DNA of 64,000 nucleotides from Adiantum capillus-veneris. Lineage: Eukaryota; Streptophyta; Polypodiopsida; Polypodiales; Pteridaceae. The position numbers and the translations under genes are program-made. Below the pieces are notes generated by a model that was not told where the DNA came from, did not search any database, and saw only the letters and a list, made by a program, of their open reading frames with translations. The stretch spans positions 138,995,108 to 139,059,107 of the forward strand of contig CM043955.1 of assembly GCA_014529385.2 (NCBI GenBank). Direction: 5' to 3'. Below, one piece after another: positions 34,494 through 44,823 of this stretch (position 1 is the stretch's first letter; every line of letters begins with the position of its first letter).

Positions 34494-34527
<34 letters not shown>
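34494..34527 (+). repeat. Poly-C run bracketed by GT and CA repeats
   Basis: About 34 C residues between (GT)n and (CA)n. It makes false poly-Pro and poly-Gly frames. Confidence 0.93.
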
Positions 34528-34529
<2 letters not shown>

Positions 34530-34799
34530 CACACACACACATATAAATGAGTGTAAATTGGTTACCATAAAATGCCACACCTTGACAAATGTATCTAAGC
34601 TGTCCAAAGGCATGCCTTATGTACCTAGCCATCCCCAGAGTAAGCTTACATGTCAACTCTAGGATAGGTTCTTTCCCTAGAGAATGCATCAAGACATGTG
34701 CCTCACCAATAATTGGCTGATAGATAAATATATTCACATTCTGGCTTAAACCTAAAGCATGTAAAAATACAAATTACAAGTGTTTATATGCAAGATAGG

Positions 34800-37722
34800 G
34801 TTGCCTTCATGCCACAGACTCTCAAAAGTATGTGCATGCTGGCTCCTTGTAGACCTGGACCTCCTACATCCCCATGTAACCATCTTCTCCATGGCTAAAA
34901 ATCTCATGGATCCTTTAAGCTTGACAAATATCCTCTATCACCCTAGCTTTCAAGGCCAATGTTGAACGGATTTTCTATGTTGCTTCCATGAACATCATTG
35001 TATGGTACTCAAATCTCACTCCATTTTGAGTGCTAGAACACCTGCTTGTCTTTAGTGTTTATGAGGAAGCTTCTATATTGGCATTGGCCCTTGATGTATG
35101 CATCGCTATTGGAGAGGAATCCACTACAATTGTCTCCACCTTCCAACAATTTTTTTAGAATCTCTTCTGAGGTGAGGTGTGTGCCTTGTACAAGCCAATT
35201 TGTCAATGTTGCCCTAGGTCATGTATCAATATTTCTGTTTAATACATGGAAATGTAGCACATGCTCGAGACAAAACCAAACCATTGGCAAACCAATCCTC
35301 TTGGGTGCTTGCGATATCCTTCAAACAAGGGAGCCAAAACTCCCATACTTAAGCTTGCAACAATAAACCTTGCATATCTCCTCCCTCTACTTAAGATGTT
35401 TTGAAAGGCTGTTCATATTTTAGAGATTGGGAGACCTAATTGGCATGCCACTATCAATTGCTTCCTATGCATGTGCAAAAAATTGCCCACATTGCTTCGC
35501 TGCTAATTTTCCTCTCTACTACTAATGGGCCACCTTCTTTTGTTATCCTCTCAAGTGTGTTTGAGGGCCCTTCATCTATAAAATTGAACTTTCTTGGTCG
35601 CCCATTTGGACATTGATCCTTAATGATGAAGTTGTACTATGGTTGATGAGTTGACTCATCCTCTACATTGATAACCTATGTTGGATGCCTTTTCCATTGA
35701 GAAGTTTCCTGATCGTGTTTCAAAGTTGAGGGTGCCTTGTAGCACAAAGTTTTCTTGGTGGTTTTATCGATTATCCAGGTGACCTAAGATATGGTCTATT
35801 GCTCACTTGGTCGGCAAGACATTGCAATGGCCCCTTTTCTAAATGTTTGCTTTGCATGTAAGAAATAGCTTTACTACGTTGCAAAATCATGTTTGCTAGA
35901 TTAGTGGTGCATGCATCAAATAGCGATATCTACCTCTTGAATCCTCCCCTCTAAAGCCAACTTATGATCATGGAGCATTTGGTCCCTCAACACTCTTTTC
36001 AATGGAAGTCATGATGACACCCCAATGGGCAATGCGGACCTCCCACCAACTCAATCATGAATCCATGTATGGAATTGTTTTGTCCATTTAGTATCTGTTG
36101 TGCCCCATTGGCATATTAAATAGGCCTTGTTTGCTTTTGCTTCGTTAGATGGTGCTTGTCTTCACTTTTCACACATCTCCCGGTGAATTATTTGAGATGG
36201 TATGACTATGTACTTAGTAGTGTTGAAGCTTTGCTTTCAGTGAATTAACAAAACTACTCTTGCTATCCCTTGCCGCCATTGAAAACATGTCATACTGCAT
36301 TCCAATTTGCATGCGATTTGTATGACATGAAGCCAAAAAACCTATAGGTTTGTATCCATGTTTGGTCATTACTTTATTTAGAATGTCCCATTGCAAGTCC
36401 ATGTCCTCCTCCTTCATTTTGCACATTGCTATGGTGAGGAGGTCCTGCATACTAATGAAGCCAAAAACTAAAATTAGCTCAAAAGTGGAGTGTGACAACA
36501 AATACCACAACTTTGGATGAGCATCATATCTTGGATCACATGTCACGATCACCCAACCTACAACCACTATAGCAAAGACCTCGCATTTTATTCACTTTGT
36601 ATGATTCACCAAGTCATCACCAAATTATGGATCCACCATTGACATCTTGAAAACAAAGCTCTTTTTCCCTTCTCTGCCTTATTTTGGAAACCTACTACTT
36701 TGAAAAAAGTCATAAGTGCAATCTCGCTTCAGTTTAAGCAGTGCATCAAGACCACACAAATCCTTGATGGGACCATTCCGCATCGTAGAGATAAATTGCC
36801 AAAACTTGTTTGAAATACATAATACAAGGTAATTTCCAATAAGAGAATCCATTGCTTTCCATTTGGTGTATAAGAAAGAGAATGAAATGCACAACTTACC
36901 AATCTTCTTGAACTAAGGGACCCATTTTCTTAGCAATGATGTAGAGCTATTGTTCAACGATTTTCTACCCAATTCAATTTGCTTGAAGAAGAGAAGTCGG
37001 CACCCTTTTTTTTGCCACGTGTACATTTTCAATTTTCTCGCTCCTATTTATTGGTCAATTCCTAGAACTTTCTTAACCATACCGTGATCTTATCTGTGAG
37101 AGACTTAGATGTGTTATCTCAGATGCTGTGAGAGTGTGTGTTACGATCTCATGCTAATCATTTTGACTGATGTTATCACATAGTACACATAGCATTCACA
37201 AGTTCCAATGCATAATACAACATTAGAACAATGGTGACATACAAATCTTACCCACCCCAAAAGTTTGACAAATTTCATTGATGCACTTTCAAAAACCGAC
37301 ACATTAACTTTGACGTGCAACCTCGGAGAAGGTTATGTTTGATGTCTGAGTCTTTGTCCAAAGATGAAGGTCATACTGATGATCCATGGAGTCCATTGCA
37401 TGGACTTTCCCATAGTGGGTGGAAACTAAAAAGCGATGTTGCATGTAGGACATGGAAATCTTCTCACCTCCACAACCTGATCAATGATTAGATCTTTGTG
37501 AGGGTGTTTTTATTAGAAGATGGTTTTAAGCCATCGATGGCACTTTTTTCGGTTCTTTGCACGTGGGGAAGTATATGGATGCCTCTCCTTTGATAGACCA
37601 ATTCCATTTGGGTTGCTTAAATCAATGATCATTGATGTGCTTGGTCTTGTCAAAACTAAGCTATACATTACACTAATAGGTGTAGTATCATGAAAGCCCA
37701 TGGCTAGGTGCTCGAGTTGCAC
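34800..37722 (-). other. Decayed minus-strand reading frame, unrecognised
   Basis: Minus-strand pieces with normal amino-acid composition and few stops: 36894-36679, 36567-36214 (HPKLWYLLSHSTFELILVFGFISMQDLLTIAMCKMKEEDMDLQWDILNKVMTKHGYKPIGFLASC) and 37722-37513. Between them in related frames come phrases such as IPYMDS-stop-LSWWEVRIAHWG. The mix of readable stretches and stops suggests one old protein-coding element of 2-3 kb. The layout (long charged helix, later WLSxW...WG) could be a DDE transposase or host-like gene relic, but I cannot name it. Confidence 0.3.
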
Positions 37723-38912
37723 TTACCTTATAATTACTTGACAAGCACTCCTCTAGCATATAGTCACCTTCACCTAAATGGTTGATTGTCCTTTGCAATA
37801 TCACACACAACTATGTGATTCGATTTCAATCCAAGGATCTAAGGAGATGAACTTCATGGGGGTAACTTGCTCCATAAAAAAACTTTCAAAGATAATAATT
37901 TTGCCATTACTGAAAGAAAAGATTTTTTAAGGTAGAAAAGTTTAGGATACAAGCCATGAGTAATAGAGAGACAACAATCTTGAAGTGATTACTATAGATA
38001 TAAAAAACTTACAGTGAATAAGGTCAAGGAGTAAGAAAGAGATTTACTAACCTTTAAAAACGAGAATAATGAAGTTTAAATAACTAATCCTTTGCTAACT
38101 AAATGTTAGAACATTTTTAATCAATTTTTTTCTTTGAAAACGTGCTCATTTTCCTTATCTTTACAGCGTATCTTTCTTTCCTCTTCTCTATCTTTCTCTT
38201 TCTTTTTATCCATGTGCCATCCCCTCCCCTCAACACACACTCTCTCTCTCTCTCTCCTCTCTCTATATGTCGCTCTTTCTCTCTCTCCTTTTTCTTTCCC
38301 TGCCCCCCTTCCCTTCCCTTTCTACGTTCTTCTATCTTTTCATAGTTGAGGTAAAAACTTGACCAAAAAGATTTGAATTGATCATGGAATGCTAATTGTT
38401 ATTGAAAGCACAAAACAAAGATGCAAATAGTTTCTTTTTTAAAAAGAGGGGGACATGCTCTATGTTGATACATAGTGAATTGGTAAGACTCCAAAATTAT
38501 TGGATTTTAGGATCATGGAATGACCTATACTAAAAATGGTTGCATAATGTTTGTACATACTGGGTACGTTCTCATCTCATTAATTAATTCATAGTCGAGA
38601 TTCTCTCTCGTTAACCTTAGGAAATGTAAAGGCTGCCGCTTCTGTCCAGTTCCCACGCCCATCGCTCCTGACCGATAGGAGACCTCTCGACGAAGATGAC
38701 AATGGAGGCACGCCAGCCTTCATGTCTGCCCTGCACTTCCTTGAGCACATCATCTCGTCCATGATCCATGCTCAACTTGCAGTTCCTGTCTCTACGCACA
38801 GTTCTCCCACTAGGCCTTCAATAGATGTCCTATCACCAGGCGTCTGCATTGAAGGGGTCGCCACTACTGGCGAATCTAACCCAGCAAGTCCAACACCAAG
38901 ACAGTGTGATGG

Positions 38913-38914
<2 letters not shown>
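37723..38914. other. Unassigned DNA, pyrimidine-rich at 38150-38340
   Basis: No domains. A CT/TTTC-rich stretch (38150-38340) gives Ser/Phe/Leu-rich false frames. From about 38620 to 38914 the base composition is more GC-rich and a plus frame reads SALHFLEHIISSMIHAQLAVPVSTHSSPTRPSIDVLSPG before running into the (GA)n; it may be an exon relic of the locus hit by the LINE, but nothing proves it. Confidence 0.35.

Positions 38915-38986
<72 letters not shown>
38915..38986 (+). repeat. (GA)36 array abutting the LINE 3' end
   Basis: Pure GA repeat, 72 bp, ending exactly where the LINE begins on the plus strand (TTTTATTATCGTCC). On the minus strand it is the (TC)n following the LINE's last bases. 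Confidence 0.97.
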
Positions 38987-38990
<4 letters not shown>

Positions 38991-38991
38991 A

Positions 38992-39378
38992 TTATCGTCC
39001 TCGGAGGTCAAATATGACCTGTGGGACCAAAGTTACATGTGATGTAGTATGTGTATGGATGATGAGTGACTCTCGATGCTCCAAAATTGTAGTGATGAGA
39101 GTCGCAATGGAGAGCCCACACTTTGGCTGGGAGAGGAAAGTGTGTAGGTCTAAGTTATGGCTGAAAATGTGAGAGAAGCAAGTTCGGATGTGATCAAAAG
39201 CTGAGCACTCTAGTAGTGTGTGGTACTCAGACTCTCGAACTTGCAGTGAGCATAATGTGCACAATCGATTTGACTCTTCTCCATTGCCCCAACGCCCTAT
39301 CTCGCATCGAAGGAAATGGGAGCTAAGCCGAATTGCTGCGATAGTGCGTATCGCGGACAAGGGAATAGGCTCAAGCAT
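38992..39378 (-). CDS. LINE ORF2 C-terminal domain
   Basis: Continuation of ORF2 after a one-base shift near 39385: IRLSSHFLRCEIGRWGNGEESNRLCTLCSLQVRESEYHTLLECSAF holds a C-X2-C-X9-H-X4-C zinc-binding knuckle typical of the end of L1-type ORF2. It ends VIFDLRGR-TAA; the stop is five bases from the TC array. Confidence 0.8.
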   Translation of the reverse strand: MLEPIPLSAIRTIAAIRLSSHFLRCEIGRWGNGEESNRLCTLCSLQVRESEYHTLLECSAFDHIRTCFSHIFSHNLDLHTFLSQPKCGLSIATLITTILEHRESLIIHTHTTSHVTLVPQVIFDLRGR

Positions 39379-40619
39379 GTAAGTGTGAGTACGTTTCCTC
39401 TCTCAGCGAAGAACATGGTTTTGTAGTTGGGGGCAATATAGGTGGTGTAATGTATGAAGCGTGACCCACCGGATTTCTCCCAAGCCGTAATACATTGGCG
39501 TTGTAGAAAAGCTTCATTCACTTGAGAGTCAATTGAAGCATCATGTAGTAAGTGTAATGCATCCCATCTCCCAAACCACTTCTTTATGTCTTGCATCCAT
39601 CCCATGCTCAAGATCTTGCTTTTATGCGTCTTTTGAACTTTTTTGCTTGCTTCCCATGCAATTGTAGGAGGTCGATGTGAGGGGTTTTGACGCATCTTTA
39701 TCATGTACTCCACAACCCTTTCCATGCCCATAACCTCAATTGGAAGAGATCCCGACTCAAGAAGTAGGAGCATATATGGTGTTTGTGTCTTAACTTGGAG
39801 AAAGTTTGTAAGAAAACGTTTTTGGACATTCTCAAACTCTTTCCAGGTAGACTTTGAGATGCTCCCGCCCCACACTTCAACTCCATAAAGAAGAACCGGT
39901 GTCACCAATGCATCAAAAAGATACTTCTTGAGAACCCAACACTTGATGTTTCCCGCATTACACATGTTCTCAAATGCATAATATGCTCTCTTTCCCGCTT
40001 CCAAACGACGCATAGCACATTCATGCCACTTGGGATTGGATGGAACCTCAAGGCCAAGGTACTTAAAGCTCTCAACAACTTCAAGTGTCTCGTTGTTGTA
40101 CACAATGCATGGCTTCTCCTTATGGTTGGTTTTCACAAGCATAACCTTTGTTTTGGATTCATTTACAATCAGCCCACTATGCAAGCAAAAGTTCTCAAGG
40201 ACAACCATAAGCTTTTGTGCATCTTCTAAAGTGTGTGCTAGAAGCACTACATCATCCGCATACAACAAAAGCATGATTACCGCATTGCAAATAGTGACCT
40301 CTTCAATGCCTTCTTCTTGCATAAAGTCAAGTACCATTTGTTCCAATTGATCGATGCATAGACCAAAGAGAGTTGGTGACAATGGACATCCTTGTTTAAC
40401 CCCAATAGTGCTTACAAAAAATTCTGAAATTTCTCTTCCCATGCGCAATTGACAAATCACCTTCTCATAGATTCGAGAAACCGCAAGCATAAACTCACTT
40501 GGCACTTGGAGTTCTTCCATCCTTCTCCACAAATTGTTACGTGGAATCATATCAAAGGCTTTTTTAAAGTCCACAAAACAACAATACAATCGCTTGCCTT
40601 TCAACCTACTTTCCTCCAT
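39297..40619 (-). CDS. LINE ORF2 reverse transcriptase
   Basis: 440 codons open. RT motifs: CFVDFKKAFDMIPRNNLWRRMEEL, IGVKQGCPLSPTLFGLCIDQLEQM, the catalytic LLYADDVVLLAHT, GLIVNESKTKVMLVK, ESFKYLGLEV, then the LINE-specific thumb and C-terminal region (VTPVLLYGVEVWGG). The upstream boundary is a one-base deletion in a T/C run near 40640 (GQAGF...), not a true start. Catalytic residues are intact. Confidence 0.92.
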   Translation of the reverse strand: MEESRLKGKRLYCCFVDFKKAFDMIPRNNLWRRMEELQVPSEFMLAVSRIYEKVICQLRMGREISEFFVSTIGVKQGCPLSPTLFGLCIDQLEQMVLDFMQEEGIEEVTICNAVIMLLLYADDVVLLAHTLEDAQKLMVVLENFCLHSGLIVNESKTKVMLVKTNHKEKPCIVYNNETLEVVESFKYLGLEVPSNPKWHECAMRRLEAGKRAYYAFENMCNAGNIKCWVLKKYLFDALVTPVLLYGVEVWGGSISKSTWKEFENVQKRFLTNFLQVKTQTPYMLLLLESGSLPIEVMGMERVVEYMIKMRQNPSHRPPTIAWEASKKVQKTHKSKILSMGWMQDIKKWFGRWDALHLLHDASIDSQVNEAFLQRQCITAWEKSGGSRFIHYTTYIAPNYKTMFFAERGNVLTLTCLSLFPCPRYALSQQFGLAPISFDAR

Positions 40620-42391
40620 GAGAACACGAAGAGTGACAAGGGAAAACCCGCTTGTCCCTTTGCATGCTTGTCATTCTCTTCAGCCCAATCACTCAATTTC
40701 ATCTCCATCATGCACCCAAACAACTTTGCCATAAGAGACCCAATCATTATAGTCCGGTAGTTGCTTACATTCTTTACATTCCCTCCTTTATGCAAAGGCT
40801 TAACCCAATTAGTACTCCAATCATAAGGCATACCATGTTGAAGTGCAAGGTTGAACATATCACACATCCACTCATGGGTAAAATCTCCCGTCCATTTGAT
40901 AATCTCTGACTTGATACCTTGAAGATCTCCCGCTTTGCGAGTGGCCAACTTTTCAAGCCCACCGCATACATCCTCAATAGTAAAAAAAGACGGCATACAT
41001 GGGAGTGAACCATAAAATGACATTTTTTTAGTATTTTCTTGCTCATATAATTGCCTACAATGTGTGTACATATCCACTAGACTCAAGTTACCAAAATTGT
41101 CAACCCGCTTGCCTCTCAAGTTTCTCCAAAATCTTCCACATGCATGTGCCTTTTCTTGAACTTGAAATTCTTGTTGCTTTACTTCCCATCTTCTTCTCTT
41201 CTTTTGAATCAATGCCTTGTATGTATGCAAATGACTTTGATAGTTGTCTTTGTCCATAGTTGCATCAAGCTTTATCAAGGACTTTCGAGCATCTTGACAT
41301 TCTTTATCAAACCACCTTTTGCGTGATCTATCTTTGTTGATACCATGGAGATGCTTTATGGCAAAGCATTCTTCCGCACAAGAACAAATAGCTTTCTTGA
41401 AAGCTTCCCATTTAGTTTCCAATGGTGCATCACATTGAATCTTTGTCATCCATAATTTTTGCTCAACCATTTCAATGTACATTGGTGCCTGTTTGAAATC
41501 CATACATAGTGATAACTTCTCTTTCCTTTGGCTGAGATTATCATGCTTAGTTGCTTCTCCACATGAAAGGTCAATACATAAGGTGCGATGGTCGGATTCC
41601 GGGGTCCATTGACCAAACATAAAACTCTTTATGCGATACATGATGGCTTCAGAGAGCAGCATATAGTCAATCACACTATCCCCATTATGTCTCCGACATG
41701 TAAATCCATTGGTTCCACTCCACAAAGATACACCATTGGCAATGAGCATACCCGTGCTATTACACATGTGTAAAAGTAACTTTCCATAGTGATATGGCTC
41801 TTTCTCATCCATTGAAGTACGATCATACAAGTGAACTTCCTCCAACTCCCTTGAAATGTATGGCATATCAAATTGTTGAGTATCATGTTGCAATGTTTTT
41901 GTGCGAGCATTCATATCCCCAAATACAATAACATCACCTTCACCTTTGAAATAAGCTATGTCCTCTTCCAAATCAGAAAATGGTTGATCTCTATCCATGC
42001 AAGCATAAAAGGGAGAATCATGATGAGGAATGTAGCAACCGGCTACAAAAATGGGTGCTCTTTTTGGTGTCATAATTTTCAGCCATACATAACGTTTGTA
42101 CTTGTCATCTTTCACAATTGATACAAAATCTTCCAATCCTTTCTTAACCATACATGCTAACCCTCCTTGTCCTCTTCGTTGCTTGAGATTCTTTGACCAC
42201 ATCAATGAATGTACATTGTAATCCTCCAAGCCGTTAATCCTTTGTGTATCATGCTCCCAAGTTTCAACAAGAAGTACAACATCGGCTTTGCTTGTTAGTT
42301 CATCAATGCCAACCCCCGCATTCCATGGGTATCCATTACAATTCCAAAAGCATATTTTCAATTGTAACTCGGTCTCATAGGTCACGCATCC
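40601..42391 (-). CDS. LINE ORF2 endonuclease and RT N-terminus
   Basis: Follows ORF1 in the same frame after its TAG. There is no ATG at the beginning: codons read GCVTYETELQLKICFWNCNG. Endonuclease motifs: FWNCNG, LLVETW, VIFVAGCYIPHH-like, VIVFGDMNART (catalytic Asp-Asn), DSVIDYMLLS and PESDHRTL (the SDH catalytic pair). The RT entry ATRKAGDLQGIKSEIIKW and NWVKPLHKGGNVKNVSNYRTIMIGS follows. The frame is lost at about 40640 by a one-base deletion and continues in the downstream RT entry. Confidence 0.92.
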   Translation of the reverse strand, partial: GCVTYETELQLKICFWNCNGYPWNAGVGIDELTSKADVVLLVETWEHDTQRINGLEDYNVHSLMWSKNLKQRRGQGGLACMVKKGLEDFVSIVKDDKYKRYVWLKIMTPKRAPIFVAGCYIPHHDSPFYACMDRDQPFSDLEEDIAYFKGEGDVIVFGDMNARTKTLQHDTQQFDMPYISRELEEVHLYDRTSMDEKEPYHYGKLLLHMCNSTGMLIANGVSLWSGTNGFTCRRHNGDSVIDYMLLSEAIMYRIKSFMFGQWTPESDHRTLCIDLSCGEATKHDNLSQRKEKLSLCMDFKQAPMYIEMVEQKLWMTKIQCDAPLETKWEAFKKAICSCAEECFAIKHLHGINKDRSRKRWFDKECQDARKSLIKLDATMDKDNYQSHLHTYKALIQKKRRRWEVKQQEFQVQEKAHACGRFWRNLRGKRVDNFGNLSLVDMYTHCRQLYEQENTKKMSFYGSLPCMPSFFTIEDVCGGLEKLATRKAGDLQGIKSEIIKWTGDFTHEWMCDMFNLALQHGMPYDWSTNWVKPLHKGGNVKNVSNYRTIMIGSLMAKLFGCMMEMKLSDWAEENDKHAKGQAGFPLSLFVFSWRKVG

Positions 42392-43345
42392 CTATTTGCT
42401 TGAGAGACTTGCCTCCTCCTTGGGCACATTTTCTTCATGAGAGATCTCCTTGTTTTTATTATTCTTTTCCTCATATGCCTTGCGACGCATATTTTGTTGC
42501 TTAATAGTGCGATCTTCACATACAAAAAATTTTGTATCCCTCAAATAGATCCAACTATTATCAAGGATAATCTTTCGCTTGGTCTCATCTGGCATGGTGC
42601 ATACAATTGGCCGTTCTCCCGAGCGAGGAGCTCCTTGCTTCCCCACTCTATGTGCTCCATAGACCATAACTCCGGACATGCCAAAGTGGGTTTTGAAGAA
42701 ATCTTCAATAACAATGGCAAGAGAAGGAGGTGTCTCTAACTTCTCTTCGGGAATTCCACGAATAACAATGTTCTTGGAACGTCGCTCCCGTTCCTTCAAC
42801 TCCTCCACATCCACATTCTCATTATTCTTTGTTTGAACCATAGCTTGCATGAGTGAGGAATTAGAAACCACATTGCTACCACATACATCAGCCCAAGACT
42901 TGTTTGTGCATACATTTTTCATGTCGCATACATCCCGGCTCATAGTGTCAAATTTCTCCTCTTTCAATACATGGTCATGCTCTACTTTGCTCATCCGCTC
43001 CTTCAAAGCATTCAAGTCCACAAGAGAGCGTTTACATTCCTTGACTTCCTCTTCAAGTTGCATCAAACGTGTTGTTTGCATCTCAAGTGTCCTCTTGAGA
43101 TTCTCATTTTCAACTACAAGTACCCTTAGTGTGCCATTCTCCATTGCAAGTGCTCGTAAGTCTTCGCCTTGTTTGTTTACGGTCTCTTGCAATGATACCA
43201 AGTACGCCATGATCATGGTTTCGACCGATGTCGTTGGTTGGGTGGTTGTGTTGCTATCTCCACACTTAGGAGATTTTGGATCATTTTCCACAATGGTTGT
43301 GGACCTTGTTGAAGAAGAAGAACCCTTGCGAGTGTCGGAAGACAT
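42392..43345 (-). CDS. LINE ORF1 protein (coiled coil, RNA-binding)
   Basis: 317 codons from ATG 43345. Residues about 40-140 form a Leu/Glu heptad-rich coiled coil (ENGTLRVLVVENENLKRTLEMQ...LEEEVKECKRSL). Residues about 190-300 have the order seen in L1-type ORF1 proteins: ERRSKNIVIRGIPEE (RRM-like strand), VYGAHRVGKQ, RPIVCTMPDETKRKIILDNSWIYLRDTKFFVCEDRTIKQQNMRRKAYEE. No CCHC knuckle, unlike the usual angiosperm LINE ORF1. Proteins of this kind trimerise and coat the element RNA. Ends with TAG at 42394-42392, after which ORF2 is in the same frame. Confidence 0.85.
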   Translation of the reverse strand: MSSDTRKGSSSSTRSTTIVENDPKSPKCGDSNTTTQPTTSVETMIMAYLVSLQETVNKQGEDLRALAMENGTLRVLVVENENLKRTLEMQTTRLMQLEEEVKECKRSLVDLNALKERMSKVEHDHVLKEEKFDTMSRDVCDMKNVCTNKSWADVCGSNVVSNSSLMQAMVQTKNNENVDVEELKERERRSKNIVIRGIPEEKLETPPSLAIVIEDFFKTHFGMSGVMVYGAHRVGKQGAPRSGERPIVCTMPDETKRKIILDNSWIYLRDTKFFVCEDRTIKQQNMRRKAYEEKNNKNKEISHEENVPKEEASLSSK

Positions 43346-43552
43346 TGTATGTAAAATAGGAGATGAGAATCAATTTTGTTGAACCTGTTCTCTTCGGAAA
43401 TGCTGCTACAGAAACGCCTTCCATAACTCTATCCCATTGCAAGCCATCGTGAGCGCTGCGAGCATGATATCTCTCTCGCGGCACCAACCCCGTGTCCATG
43501 CAGTCCAGCCACGGCGGACCTGCAATATGCGCAGCCTGAGGGAGCCGCCCAC

Positions 43553-43560
<8 letters not shown>

Positions 43561-43610
<50 letters not shown>
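43561..43610 (+). repeat. (GA)25 array abutting the LINE 5' end
   Basis: Pure GA repeat, 50 bp, starting where LINE sequence (minus-strand TTCTCCAAGTGGG) begins. With 38915-38986 it brackets the LINE. Confidence 0.97.
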
Positions 43611-43615
<5 letters not shown>

Positions 43616-44457
43616 AGCTATGCACCTCCCTCATCCCCATAGCCGATGCGTATGCGTCAGTGTTTCTTGCACTCAATGCGTCGCCTCCGGATTGCTCGTT
43701 CATCGACTGCAGGCTAATGGCAGCTATCGAGCATTTCCACTATCAGTGCTTACGAGAAATCATTTTCCAAAATTACACATGCAACCTATCTTTCTCTCTC
43801 TTCCGCTCCACGTGCCATTTTCCCCCCCTTCTCTCTCAAAGAGGCTCAAACCTGTGAGAGCATTTTCTAAGATTCCTACAAAAAGAAATCAGAAAAAGAT
43901 TAGAGGGACATTACTGGTTATTGTGTTTGTGAATCATAAGACCTATGAAAGTAGTACTCTCATGATGGACTGTCTAGTCAAAGGTGGGTTTTTTGGACTT
44001 TTAGATGGACTAATACCTTGATGGTATTATGATCACCATAAGGTATTCTATAAGTATATGGATGGTTTTGAATATGTTTTTTTTAAAAGAATTCCTTGAA
44101 ATCTTAAATAAGCCAAATACAACTCTTAAAACCTTGATTTTCTCTTGACTAAGAACTATGGTATATATTGATGGAATTTGGAATCAATACAACCTTAGGT
44201 TAAATCTTGTCCCATGAGGCAATGGGTACATTCTTAAAAAAAATGGTGTACTCGGGTATGTCTCAAGTAAATGTGCACAAATGTTTCATTAGATGGAATT
44301 TGTGAAGATCTTCCTTTGGATTAGAAAGGAAAGGGAAGGGGGAAAATTTTAATGTTTTTGACTATCTACGCTTCTTTTCACGAGTCTAGTGCTAGTTCTA
44401 GGGATATATTTCTTTCTAATTCTCTCATGCACTAGAGCCAATGCTTAGGTGGCAACT
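43611..44457. other. Flank of the LINE, no genes seen
   Basis: GC-richer for the first 250 bp (ATGCACCTCCCTCATCCCC...), then AT-rich. No domain in any frame. The first part may continue the locus at 38620-38914. Confidence 0.4.
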
Positions 44458-44714
44458 AGGGACATATATAAGCAATCCCCCTATGTGTGTGTGTGTGTTG
44501 CAGGTGCGCAAAAGCCAAAAGGGGCATTCTATCTCTAGGTGTGCATGCATTGAGAATGCATTCTCTTGCTAGGGGATATATATAAGCAATCCCCCTATGT
44601 GTGTGCGTGTGTTTGTTGCAGGTGTGCAAAGCCAAACGGAGCATTCTATCTCTAGGTGTGCATGCACCAAGAATCCATTCTCTTGCTAGGGGGGGACATA
44701 TATAAGCAATCCTC

Positions 44715-44754
<40 letters not shown>

Positions 44755-44823
44755 TAGTGCACAAATCCAAAAGGGGCATTCTATATCTCGGTGTGCATGT
44801 ACTGAGAATGCATTCTCTTGCTG
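44458..44823 (+). repeat. Three tandem copies of a 113-130 bp unit with inner (TG)n
   Basis: Units start at about 44458, 44572 and 44692: GGACATATATAAGCAATCC(C/T)CCTATG(TG)n...GCATTCTATCTCTAGGTGTGCATGCA...GAATGCATTCTCTTGCT. The inner (TG)n differs in length (longest in unit 3). The minus strand reads the repeated peptide RGIAYI-P...LAREC/WIL-ACTPRDRM, a by-product of the repeat. Confidence 0.9.

Larger units (their letters stand above)
38987..43560 (-). mobile_element. Nearly full-length LINE (non-LTR retrotransposon), minus strand
   Basis: 4.57 kb: a 5' UTR of 215 bp (43560-43346), ORF1 with coiled coil, ORF2 with apurinic-like endonuclease, RT and a Cys-His knuckle, then only TAAAA after the ORF2 stop. 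It is bounded on both sides by (GA)n arrays (38915-38986 and 43561-43610). There is no poly(A) tail. Two single-base frameshifts in ORF2 and one TAG between the ORFs are the only lesions seen. Element-encoded proteins of this class nick the target and reverse-transcribe the RNA in place. Confidence 0.88.

Noticed and set aside
34411-34737. Gly-rich and Pro-rich peptide frames
   Set aside because: Read from a poly-C run next to GT/CA repeats.
38722-39042. 106-codon plus-strand gene
   Set aside because: Half of it is (GA)n and LINE antisense; only the first 60 codons could be an exon relic.
44458-44823. CRISPR-like array
   Set aside because: Only three units, no short identical repeats with unique spacers, and plant nuclear context.
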